Source: an uncultured Actinomycetes bacterium
Lineage (GTDB): Bacteria; Actinomycetota; Acidimicrobiia; Acidimicrobiales; Ilumatobacteraceae
Reading direction: 5' to 3'
Assembly: GCA_903925985.1 (NCBI GenBank)
Contig: CAIYHK010000369.1
Span: 1-8,539, forward strand
Length of the DNA: 8,539 bases
The notes below the pieces were generated by a model, which made no database searches, was not told the origin of the DNA, and worked only from the letters and a program-made list of their open reading frames with translations. Each line of letters starts with the position of its first letter. Positions within the stretch are counted from its first letter, which is position 1. Positions 1 through 5,792 of this stretch are shown here, in pieces. Made by a program: the position numbers and the translations under genes.

Positions 1-181
1 AATCGTGCCAGAGCAAGTTCATGTACCAGCCAGACAAGCTCTTGGCGAATACCAACAACAGCAACAGAGCGAGGACAATTCCAATTAGAACGATCCGACC
101 CTTGCCGGGGCGACCTACTTTGAACTGGGGACGCCGTGGGCCACGGGTTCCGCGGGGGGGAAGATCTGAGGGGTTACGCAC
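1..181 (-). CDS. UPF0182 family membrane protein, N-terminus only (cut by window edge)
   Basis: Reading leftward from a GTG at 181, 60 codons stay open to the window edge. The product has a basic, Pro/Arg-rich cytoplasmic head (residues 1-28, with RGTRGPRRPQFKVGRPGKGR), then one strongly hydrophobic helix (about 29-47, IVLIGIVLALLLLLVFAKS), then SGWYMNLLWHD. A basic tail, one helix and an aromatic W-Y-x-x-x-L-W stretch is how UPF0182 proteins begin; full members are large multi-helix membrane proteins of unknown function. The start lies 16 bases after the DivIVA gene's stop, and UPF0182 commonly neighbours the PDZ/S16 protease in actinobacteria, which supports the call. No ATG is available and the only AGGA lies 14 bases upstream, too far for a normal Shine-Dalgarno. 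A TAGATT hexamer 7 bases before the GTG suggests leaderless expression. The head contains a run of seven C (G on the plus strand, 154-160). Most of the gene is outside the window, so the family call rests on 60 residues plus context. Confidence 0.72.
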   Translation of the reverse strand, partial: MRNPSDLPPRGTRGPRRPQFKVGRPGKGRIVLIGIVLALLLLLVFAKSLSGWYMNLLWHD

Positions 182-188
182 CTGCGCG

Positions 189-194
189 AATCTA
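189..194 (-). promoter_or_regulatory. Candidate -10 element for the UPF0182 gene
   Basis: TAGATT on the minus strand (194 to 189) is followed by 7 bases and then the GTG at 181. It lies in the 16-base gap after the DivIVA stop codon. The spacing would start transcription at or next to the GTG, giving a leaderless message. No -35 match is visible. The call rests on the same arrangement recurring at four other starts in this window. Confidence 0.4.
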
Positions 195-197
195 GTC

Positions 198-1883
198 CTA
201 CTTGGCGGTGTTTTGGGCTCCACGCCCAAATGCCATGCGGCACAAATCTTCAGCTAGGGCGTCGGCCTTGTCGCTACGCCACTGCCGATATACGCCTCGT
301 AGGGCCGTAATTGCTTGATCGGTGTCACCATCGACACTCTTCAGGCACTTTTGCACCGATTTACGAATCGGCTCAACAACTTTGTCCCCGACGTACGTGT
401 GGACTTCGCCGAGGACATCACCCGATTTGAGGTCTCGACGAAGGGTTGCCGCCGAAGCATCTGATACTGAACTTGCGCCTTTCAAGGCTGCGGCCATCAA
501 TTCGGGTTCAAGCATGACGCGATATCGATCGAGATCTGCTTCGAGATCGGCAAGCATTGAATCAAGTTTCTTGGCAGCACCTTTGCGCCGCAGAAATTCA
601 AAATATCCGTTTTGCTCATCAGCGAACACACGCTTCAACTTCTTTGCCAAGTTCGCAATTTCAGTGGTCAGGTCCGCTTCACGCGCTGGCTCCACACGGG
701 GCTTTGTGCTCTTAACCGACTTGACTTCGGACTTCTCATCGGATTTCGGCTTTTCAACCTTGACCTCACGTGCAGGTTTAGCTTTCACGCGCTCCACAAC
801 TTGCTCGGTGCTACTCGTACGCAACTTTTCAAACAAGTTGTCAACTGATGCACCATCACTCTTGCGTTCTTTTGGTGCCGCTGTGGGAGCCAAGTCTGCA
901 GTTTGTACTTCTGACTTCGGGAACAATGAAAGCACTGGAGCAACGTGTTCAGATTCGGTGGCAGAGGCGGCAGTGGAATTACTTGCAGTGGCGGCTGATG
1001 GAACTTCACCAAATACCGCTGACGTGACATTGCTTGGTTCAGTTGATGCGGGCTCCACTTCGTGGACTTCGACCCCAGTAACTTCAGCAATCTCAGCGAC
1101 AGGAGCAGATTCTGGAGCCTCAAACGGTGTGATTTCAGCCATCTCTTCTGCTTCAACATCAAAGATTTCACCGGCTGGTGCGGCAGTTTGAATTACTGGG
1201 ATTGGCCCAGTCGAATTGGTTAGATCAATCAACTCTGCGTCTTCATCCTGACCAGCAGCCAGCTCTGACAACACTTCTTCTGTGGTTTGGCGTGCGCGTT
1301 CAAATGAGTTGAGGAGTCGATCGCGGCCGTGCTCAAACTGTTCAATCTGCTCGCGTGCGAGCTCTCGGCGCTTCGCGAGTTCGTTTAAAACACGCTCGCG
1401 ATACTGCCGCGCCTCATTGACCATCTCGGTACCCTGCTGACGAGCCATCTCGACTTCAGCCTGCGCATCACCAGCTGCGTCACCGCGCATCCTTTGTGAA
1501 TCGATGTCGGCTTCCTTGCGGATTCGTGACGCATCATCACTCGCCTCGCGGATCAACCGGCCGGCTGTTTCCTCGGCGCGCTCGCGAATCTGGAGCGCTG
1601 CTTCGCGAGCAGCGGCGATAATCCTTGCAGTTTCCTCACCTAATAGTTCGGTGACCATTTCCTCAGTGAGCGCACCAGGCTCAGAAATTGCCCGCGTTTG
1701 GGCTGAGCGCAACTCGCGTTCGAGGAATTTCTCGCGCTCCTGTAGCCGCGCCAATTCGGCGGCCACCATGCGCAAGAACTCTTTGACCTCGTTTTGGTCA
1801 AACCCTCGACGCCCGACGGAGAATGCCGCAGCACCCACAGCTGCGGGCGAAGAAGGGTCTGGACGGGAGAAGGAAATAGACAT
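198..1883 (-). CDS. Long DivIVA-domain coiled-coil protein (561 aa)
   Basis: Residues 21-62 form a DivIVA-type N-terminal module: FSVGRRGFDQNEVKEFLRMV matches the F-x-x-x-x-R-G-[YF]-D-x-x-E-V-x-x-F-L pattern that targets DivIVA/Wag31/GpsB proteins to curved or polar membrane. Charged heptad-rich sequence follows (about 40-210) and should form a long coiled coil. Residues about 211-345 are acidic and Ala/Pro/Thr/Ser-rich, probably disordered. A short motif, VDNLFEKLR (347-355), precedes a Lys/Glu-rich linker. The C-terminus (about 403-555) is predicted helical and not recognised. At 561 residues it is far longer than ordinary DivIVA or Wag31 (roughly 160-300), so it is probably a scaffold rather than classical Wag31. 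It lies 29 bases downstream of the PDZ protease gene and just upstream of UPF0182, which suggests an envelope or growth-related role, but none is proven. Start: ATG at 1883, with AAGGG only 2 bases away and a TAGCAT hexamer 9 bases upstream. Confidence 0.87.
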   Translation of the reverse strand: MSISFSRPDPSSPAAVGAAAFSVGRRGFDQNEVKEFLRMVAAELARLQEREKFLERELRSAQTRAISEPGALTEEMVTELLGEETARIIAAAREAALQIRERAEETAGRLIREASDDASRIRKEADIDSQRMRGDAAGDAQAEVEMARQQGTEMVNEARQYRERVLNELAKRRELAREQIEQFEHGRDRLLNSFERARQTTEEVLSELAAGQDEDAELIDLTNSTGPIPVIQTAAPAGEIFDVEAEEMAEITPFEAPESAPVAEIAEVTGVEVHEVEPASTEPSNVTSAVFGEVPSAATASNSTAASATESEHVAPVLSLFPKSEVQTADLAPTAAPKERKSDGASVDNLFEKLRTSSTEQVVERVKAKPAREVKVEKPKSDEKSEVKSVKSTKPRVEPAREADLTTEIANLAKKLKRVFADEQNGYFEFLRRKGAAKKLDSMLADLEADLDRYRVMLEPELMAAALKGASSVSDASAATLRRDLKSGDVLGEVHTYVGDKVVEPIRKSVQKCLKSVDGDTDQAITALRGVYRQWRSDKADALAEDLCRMAFGRGAQNTAK

Positions 1884-1890
1884 TGCCCTT

Positions 1891-1907
1891 AAATGCTAAG
1901 TGCATTT
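1891..1907. repeat. Short inverted repeat between PDZ protease and DivIVA genes
   Basis: The arms AAATGC (1891-1896) and GCATTT (1902-1907) are perfect complements around a 5-base loop. The repeat fills most of the 29-base intergenic gap and overlaps the proposed TAGCAT -10 hexamer. It has no GC-rich stem or U-run, so it is unlikely to be an intrinsic terminator. A protein-binding site or a chance match are both possible. Confidence 0.35.
1893..1898 (-). promoter_or_regulatory. Candidate -10 element for the DivIVA-domain gene
   Basis: TAGCAT on the minus strand (1898 to 1893) is followed by 9 bases and the ATG at 1883. The AAGGG before the ATG leaves only 2 bases of spacing, too close for efficient ribosome binding, so near-leaderless transcription from this hexamer is plausible. 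It would let the DivIVA gene be transcribed separately from the PDZ protease gene upstream. The hexamer is partly inside an inverted repeat (1891-1907). No -35 is evident. Confidence 0.3.
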
Positions 1908-1912
1908 GTGCC

Positions 1913-3049
1913 TCAGTTTGTGGCATTTACCTTATTTAGCGGGTCGCCACCCATCTCGGACAGCACGAGAAGCGCTTCATCCAAGGTGGCAACGCGCACA
2001 ATCTTTAGACCGTCACCCACTGCTTCTTGCGCCTCTTTGATCTCATCGTCTGACTGCGAAGCAGGCACTAAGAAGACTTTTGCCCCGGCACGTTTAACAG
2101 CAACAGCCTTTTGTTGGAGCGCACCAATCGCGCCGACCGTACCGTCATCGTTGATCGTGCCCGTTACGGCAACTTTCGTTTGCCCAAGCAGTTCGCCGGG
2201 GGTGAGTTCATCAAGGATTGCCAATGTGAATGCAAGTCCAGCCGACGGGCCTCCGATTGCAGCAGTTTTGATCTCGACTTCAAAAGGAACTTCAACCTTC
2301 CGAGTGTCGGCGGGAACAAATCCAACAATGGGTCGGGTCGGGTCGTTTGGACTGGCGATCATACGCACATCTCGTGTCTCGGTATTGACCTTGCCGTACG
2401 GCAGTATCTCCACTTCAAGCACATCACCGGTCACTCGACCTTCAAGTACCTCAACTAAAGATGTGAGGGTCTTCGTCTCTTCCCCGTTCACACTCGTGAT
2501 CATGTCGCCGATTTCCAAAACCTCACAAGCACTGTCAGGTGTTGGTGTCGCTTCACAAACAAGATCAGACACAATTACAGCACCTTCGGTGATACTCACT
2601 TCGTAGCCCAGCTTCTCTAGTGCGACATACTCAGCGATCTGTTTCGCAGTGGCCATATCTTGGAATCCAAGACGCCTCTGATCCGCTGGTGAAATTGATC
2701 CGAAGCGCTCGTTTTTTCCTTGCACATCAACATCGGGGTCGAGCCAACCGATGAATGATTCAAGTGCGGTCAACCGTGATCCGAAGGCGGAGACGAACAT
2801 CACTTTGTTTGTGGCGCGATATCGAGTTGCTTCGGAGATTTCGATGCGATCCGCAACCGCTTCAGCCTGTCCGGGTGCTGTTTCCCATTGGTCAATCATC
2901 TTTGAGCCCGCAAAGGAAATGGCCAGAAGCATCAGTGCTCCAACAGTGAGCATTGGAAGCGCCCACCAAAGCCGGCGGTGTACGCGCCCAACATCCACAG
3001 GCGGTGGGAGTACGCTTTCAATTGCTGTGTCATCGCTTGAAGTGTCCAT
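1913..3049 (-). CDS. Membrane-anchored PDZ-domain, Lon-like (S16) serine protease, YlbL type
   Basis: The product is 378 aa from the ATG at 3049. A short cytoplasmic tail leads to one membrane helix (about 28-47, LWWALPMLTVGALMLLAISF). The extracytoplasmic part follows, with a PDZ domain around residues 140-217 (EIGDMITSVNGEETK is the typical carboxylate-loop/strand region). A C-terminal Lon-type proteolytic domain comes next (about 250-365). The S16 dyad is visible: Ser269 in GGPSAGLAF and Lys314 in ALQQKAVAVKRAG, 45 residues apart, close to the spacing in Lon. There is no ATPase domain. This architecture matches YlbL-type and actinobacterial PDZ/S16 proteins, which act at the cell envelope; the substrate here is unknown. 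Start choice: the frame stays open to a GTG at 3112, but the ATG at 3049 has AAGGA 8 bases upstream and gives a normal membrane-anchor N-terminus. That start overlaps the divergent small gene. Two cysteines (165, 175) flank a PDZ loop insertion. Confidence 0.9.
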   Translation of the reverse strand: MDTSSDDTAIESVLPPPVDVGRVHRRLWWALPMLTVGALMLLAISFAGSKMIDQWETAPGQAEAVADRIEISEATRYRATNKVMFVSAFGSRLTALESFIGWLDPDVDVQGKNERFGSISPADQRRLGFQDMATAKQIAEYVALEKLGYEVSITEGAVIVSDLVCEATPTPDSACEVLEIGDMITSVNGEETKTLTSLVEVLEGRVTGDVLEVEILPYGKVNTETRDVRMIASPNDPTRPIVGFVPADTRKVEVPFEVEIKTAAIGGPSAGLAFTLAILDELTPGELLGQTKVAVTGTINDDGTVGAIGALQQKAVAVKRAGAKVFLVPASQSDDEIKEAQEAVGDGLKIVRVATLDEALLVLSEMGGDPLNKVNATN

Positions 3050-3314
3050 CCGCACAATCCTTGTTGCTGCACTCGGTATTGCGATCGTAATTCTGTTTGG
3101 TCGACGAAACACCTTCAGTAATCAGCAAAAGACCAATGCATCCCGAATTAGTCAACTGCCAACTGAATATGAATCAACCATTGATCGGCCTGATCTAGCC
3201 AAAACTGGTGGCAAGTTAATCGGGGGCGCTGTTGTTACTGGGGCAATCCTTGCCTTCATCTTGGCGATATTTGTCGCCGTAGTTGTTACATCCGTTACAG
3301 ACTTTTTGCAATGA
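3042..3314 (+). CDS. Small two-helix membrane protein, unrecognised (90 aa)
   Basis: The product has an N-terminal hydrophobic helix (about 4-19, RTILVAALGIAIVILF), a polar stretch (20-55, basic GRR then QQKTNASRISQLP) and a second helix with a Gly-rich start (about 56-83, GGKLIGGAVVTGAILAFILA). I do not recognise the family. The open frame extends upstream to 2751, but that part is antisense to the PDZ gene and reads as shadow sequence; protein-like hydrophobic periodicity begins near 3045. The start is uncertain. GTG at 3042 is used here; an in-frame GTG at 3027 would give 95 aa and has TACGCT 10 bases before it. Neither has a Shine-Dalgarno. Both starts overlap the beginning of the divergent PDZ gene. 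The stop (TGA 3312-3314) overlaps the ATG of the HEAT-repeat gene as ATGA, so the two are probably co-translated. Confidence 0.65.
   Translation: MSIRTILVAALGIAIVILFGRRNTFSNQQKTNASRISQLPTEYESTIDRPDLAKTGGKLIGGAVVTGAILAFILAIFVAVVVTSVTDFLQ
3058..3062 (-). promoter_or_regulatory. Ribosome binding site that sets the PDZ protease start
   Basis: AAGGA on the minus strand is followed by 8 bases (TTGTGCGG) and the ATG at 3049. This favours the ATG over the in-frame GTG at 3112, which has only a GAAGGT abutting it. The site lies inside the coding region of the divergent small membrane protein gene. Confidence 0.6.
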
Positions 3315-3901
3315 CCAGCGAAACAACCGCGCCATCAGAAGTTGAAGTCATCGTCGCAGGGCATCGTGGTGACTCTGATGTCGCTCAAAAAGGATTGGGC
3401 TCGTCGGACTCGCGGGTACGAGTGGCTGCACTATTTGCACTTGATCGTCTTGGTGTATTGAGCGCTGCACAGGTTGAATCATGCTTACGAGACGCCGAGA
3501 TGGATGTGCGCCTGGCGGCAGCCGAACTGTCCGCTAAGTATTCTGCTGACCTAACAATTGCGCTCCATGACTCTGAGTATCTCGTAGTTGAAATGGGTGC
3601 ATGGGCTTGCGGAGAGCGCGAGTCCGTATCAGAAGATGTATTTGCACGCTTGTTGAATCTCGGAGTCGAGCACACTCATCCCCTTGTGCGTGAAGCTTCA
3701 ATTGCCGCACTCGGCGCACTTGGGGATGACCGCGCTCTACCCGTGATCCTCGCCGGTTGCGAGGACAAACCTGCAATCAGACGTAGGGCCGTGCTCGCTC
3801 TTGCACCATTTGATGGCATCGAAGTTGAGGCCGCAATTGACAAAGCATTGACCGACAAAGACTGGCAAGTGCGCCAGTCTGCCGAAGACTTGCGTCGCTA
3901 A
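3311..3901 (+). CDS. HEAT-repeat protein (196 aa)
   Basis: The product is soluble and helical, with repeated pairs of short helices typical of HEAT/PBS-lyase-like repeats. Examples are SRVRVAALFALDRLGV (34-49), DAEMDVRLAAAELSAKYS (61-78), HPLVREASIAALGALGDDRA (123-142), KPAIRRRAVLALAPFDGIE (153-171) and KDWQVRQSAEDLRR (183-196). The D-x-x-x-x-V-R-x-x-A-x-x-A-L pattern recurs roughly every 30 residues, giving about five or six repeats. Such solenoids usually bind other proteins; no catalytic residue is evident. A repeat with EMGAWACGERES (94-105) is less regular. The ATG at 3311 overlaps the preceding small membrane protein's stop by four bases, so translational coupling and a joint function are likely: the small protein could be a membrane partner (inference). 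The TAA (3899-3901) overlaps the stop codon of the convergent dehydrogenase gene, leaving no room for a separate terminator. Confidence 0.82.
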   Translation: MTSETTAPSEVEVIVAGHRGDSDVAQKGLGSSDSRVRVAALFALDRLGVLSAAQVESCLRDAEMDVRLAAAELSAKYSADLTIALHDSEYLVVEMGAWACGERESVSEDVFARLLNLGVEHTHPLVREASIAALGALGDDRALPVILAGCEDKPAIRRRAVLALAPFDGIEVEAAIDKALTDKDWQVRQSAEDLRR

Positions 3902-5190
3902 ACGGTTGCGGGTTTGATCGCGCGGCGCACTGGGCGATCCCAACCAGGCTGACCAGTTGATCTTGGGTGTGGCCATAAACCTTTACCCATCTCAACCATG
4001 CCGTGATGGGTTCCGTATTCGCCGAGCAGATTTAGGAATGGCATTGCATCAAATGCCTCAGGGCCCTTCACGCCAGTGCCTTTCCAGCCACCTGTCGACA
4101 ACAACTCAAGTGCAACAACAGGGCACACGGCGGTCTGCCATAGAACCGCCTGCGATCCCCATTCACGCATTGTGATCTCATTGTCTGCAACGTGGTACAG
4201 ATAAACCTCACGCGGCTCGCCGTCGTAAGTGCCTTTCACCCATGTGCCAGCACAGGTCTTGCCGTGCATTAAGTGACCAAGCCGTGACGGATCTGGCAAC
4301 ACAGCCGCAAGCACATCGCGTGGGGCAACGGTTACGTCACCAACTTTGATCTTCTCTGTTGAGTCAAGGCCCAGATAGGCAAAAGTTTTCAACCAGTCAA
4401 TGAACTCTGCGCCCAAACCGTATTTGAATGTGACGCGCTGGCAGTCAATCTCACGCGGGATCAAGATGACCTCTTCGTGTTCCACATTCACGCATTCAAT
4501 GGGTCCGATTCCCGCTGGAAAGTGGAAGATCTCGGGTTCACTAAAGCAGTCCGTAGTGAACAACCCGCGCTTCTTTTCCCACACCACAGGCGGGTTCAAG
4601 CATTCTTCGATCGTTGTCCAGATAGAGAAGGTCGGGGCAAAATCGAGTCCATCAATTGAGAGATTTGACCCATCGCGTACACCGATCTCATCGATCGTGT
4701 CAAACAAATGATCGCTTGCATAACGCGCAAACACATCACTTAGACCAGGCTCAACACCCATTCCAATCAACGCAAGGATTCCCTTTTCACGCCAAAGCTC
4801 ATCTTCGGCGATCTGATCATGACCGAGTTCTTTGCCAACAACTTCATAGGGATTGTCTGGATGTGGCGTCGACAAATTCATCGCCATATCCATGTATGAA
4901 ATGCCACTTTGAAAAGCGGCTCGGAAAATTGGTTCATTGAGTCGAGGGTCGCAGGCGTTGACAATGATGTCTGCCTTCGTTTCCTCAATCAGTGAAACGA
5001 GGTCTTTGGTGCTTCGGGCATCAACAACCTTTGCGCTAAAGCGACTCGGATCGTCAAGGGCTTCGATTGCATTTTTGACACGGTCCAGCGAGATATCCGC
5101 GATATAGCAGTGCGAGAAAAACTGCCTGGTCTCAGCAATCGAGGCGATTGAGGCTCCGACTCCGCCGGCACCTATCACCAAGATGTTCAT
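3898..5190 (-). CDS. Saccharopine dehydrogenase-like NAD(P)-dependent oxidoreductase (430 aa)
   Basis: The N-terminus is a Rossmann fold: MNILVIGAGGVGASIA has the GxGGxG dinucleotide loop (residues 8-13). The acidic Asp32 at the end of the second strand (CYIADIS) would favour NAD over NADP (inference). ADIIVNACDPRLN (73-85) and GMGVEPGLSDVFARYAS (143-159) match the saccharopine reductase/carboxynorspermidine dehydrogenase family, whose members reduce or oxidise amino-acid imine adducts. The C-terminal part (about 345-395, with LWQTAVCPVVALELLSTGG and a GPEAFDAMPFLNLLGEYG-like ending) fits the family's second domain. Length is normal. The substrate cannot be assigned: saccharopine, carboxy(nor)spermidine and lysine-6-dehydrogenase-type roles are all open. 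It starts 6 bases after the TMEM165-type gene's stop, with GGGTGAT before the ATG, so the pair is probably one operon. No lysine or polyamine pathway gene is nearby to decide the role. Confidence 0.83.
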   Translation of the reverse strand: MNILVIGAGGVGASIASIAETRQFFSHCYIADISLDRVKNAIEALDDPSRFSAKVVDARSTKDLVSLIEETKADIIVNACDPRLNEPIFRAAFQSGISYMDMAMNLSTPHPDNPYEVVGKELGHDQIAEDELWREKGILALIGMGVEPGLSDVFARYASDHLFDTIDEIGVRDGSNLSIDGLDFAPTFSIWTTIEECLNPPVVWEKKRGLFTTDCFSEPEIFHFPAGIGPIECVNVEHEEVILIPREIDCQRVTFKYGLGAEFIDWLKTFAYLGLDSTEKIKVGDVTVAPRDVLAAVLPDPSRLGHLMHGKTCAGTWVKGTYDGEPREVYLYHVADNEITMREWGSQAVLWQTAVCPVVALELLSTGGWKGTGVKGPEAFDAMPFLNLLGEYGTHHGMVEMGKGLWPHPRSTGQPGWDRPVRRAIKPATV

Positions 5191-5196
5191 TTGGTA

Positions 5197-5766
5197 TCAC
5201 CCACTAATAGCTTCGGCGATCAAGAGGATGCCGAACAACACAAATGCTACCGCCGCGCCGATACGAATTGCTTTCTCTGGGAGCCTTGACTTCAGGTGAT
5301 AACCCACCAAAATCGCTAATGCATCGGCCGCGACCATACCTAAAGTGCTTCCTGCCCAGGTCCCCACTACCCCTTCCTTTGTGGCCAAAGTGATAGTCGC
5401 CAGCATGGTTTTGTCGCCAAGTTCGGCAAGAAAAAAGGCCACGCTCGCGGCGATGATTGCCGTGCGATTTGACCGATCTGCTTTTTGGGCTTCCTCGTCG
5501 GTAAGTTCGTCACCTTTTAGGGTCCAGGCAGCAAACCCAAGAAAAGCGACACCCGCCAAAAGAGCAATCGTTTCGGTTGGAATGCTCGCACCCAATACGG
5601 CACCAATGGCTACCGAGATTGCATGGGTGATCGCTGTTGCGATTGTGATCCCAATTAGTACCGGCATCGCCCTGTATCGGGCTGCAAAGGTCATTGCCAT
5701 TAACTGGCTCTTGTCTCCCAATTCGGCCACAAAGATCACACCAAAACTGAGGAAGAAAGCACTCAC
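5197..5766 (-). CDS. TMEM165/GDT1 (UPF0016) family cation transporter (189 aa)
   Basis: This is a membrane protein of about six helices in two homologous halves. Each half carries the family signature E-x-G-D-[KR]-[TS]: ELGDKS at residues 15-20 and ELGDKT at 115-120. These acidic motifs form the ion path in GDT1/TMEM165 proteins, which export Mn2+ or Ca2+ in exchange for protons; several bacterial members are manganese exporters. The halves are joined by a charged cytoplasmic loop (about 84-102, KGDELTDEEAQKADRSNR). Length is typical for a complete bacterial member. The start is a GTG at 5766: no ATG precedes the first signature motif, and nothing resembling a Shine-Dalgarno lies upstream. 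A TACGCT hexamer 8 bases before the GTG suggests a leaderless message. It is the first gene of a likely operon with the saccharopine-dehydrogenase-like gene. No Mn riboswitch (yybP-ykoY) could fit in the 26-base gap to tag. Confidence 0.9.
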   Translation of the reverse strand: MSAFFLSFGVIFVAELGDKSQLMAMTFAARYRAMPVLIGITIATAITHAISVAIGAVLGASIPTETIALLAGVAFLGFAAWTLKGDELTDEEAQKADRSNRTAIIAASVAFFLAELGDKTMLATITLATKEGVVGTWAGSTLGMVAADALAILVGYHLKSRLPEKAIRIGAAVAFVLFGILLIAEAISG

Positions 5767-5774
5767 GGCGTAAC

Positions 5775-5780
5775 AGCGTA
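5775..5780 (-). promoter_or_regulatory. Candidate -10 element for the TMEM165-type transporter gene
   Basis: TACGCT on the minus strand (5780 to 5775) is followed by 8 bases and the GTG at 5766. It shares its first two bases (TA, 5779-5780) with the oppositely directed TAGTTT hexamer for tag. A TTGTCA (5799 to 5794) is present upstream, but only 13 bases away, shorter than a normal -35 spacer. Confidence 0.42.
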
Positions 5781-5784
5781 GTTT
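5779..5784 (+). promoter_or_regulatory. Candidate -10 element for tag
   Basis: TAGTTT (5779-5784) is followed by 8 bases and the ATG at 5793. No Shine-Dalgarno lies between them (sequence TTACTTCG). The spacing fits a transcript starting at the ATG. It overlaps the divergent transporter's hexamer at the central TA, so RNA polymerase could probably occupy only one orientation at a time. Confidence 0.42.
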
Positions 5785-5792
5785 TTACTTCG

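Noticed and set aside
322..1191. Long plus-strand open frame of 289 codons opposite the DivIVA gene
   Set aside because: It is antisense to a clear DivIVA-domain gene and is Ser/Thr/Ala-rich low-complexity sequence, as expected from reading that gene's acidic linker backwards.
2330..2344. Three tandem copies of GGGTC
   Set aside because: Only 15 bases inside the PDZ/S16 coding region, encoding ordinary loop residues (NDPTRP); too short to suggest a functional repeat.
1893..2606. Plus-strand open frame of 237 codons opposite the PDZ/S16 gene
   Set aside because: The opposite frame carries the S16 Ser/Lys dyad and a PDZ domain; this one has only Ser/Thr-rich shadow composition and no recognisable domain.
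2751..3041. Extended N-terminus of the small membrane protein frame
   Set aside because: The extension lies fully antisense to the PDZ gene's membrane anchor and has no domain-like features; hydrophobic protein-like sequence starts near 3045.
3050..3112. GTG start at 3112 for the PDZ protease, adding 21 residues
   Set aside because: Its upstream GAAGGT abuts the GTG, while the ATG at 3049 has AAGGA at good spacing. The added residues are antisense to the first helix of the small membrane protein.
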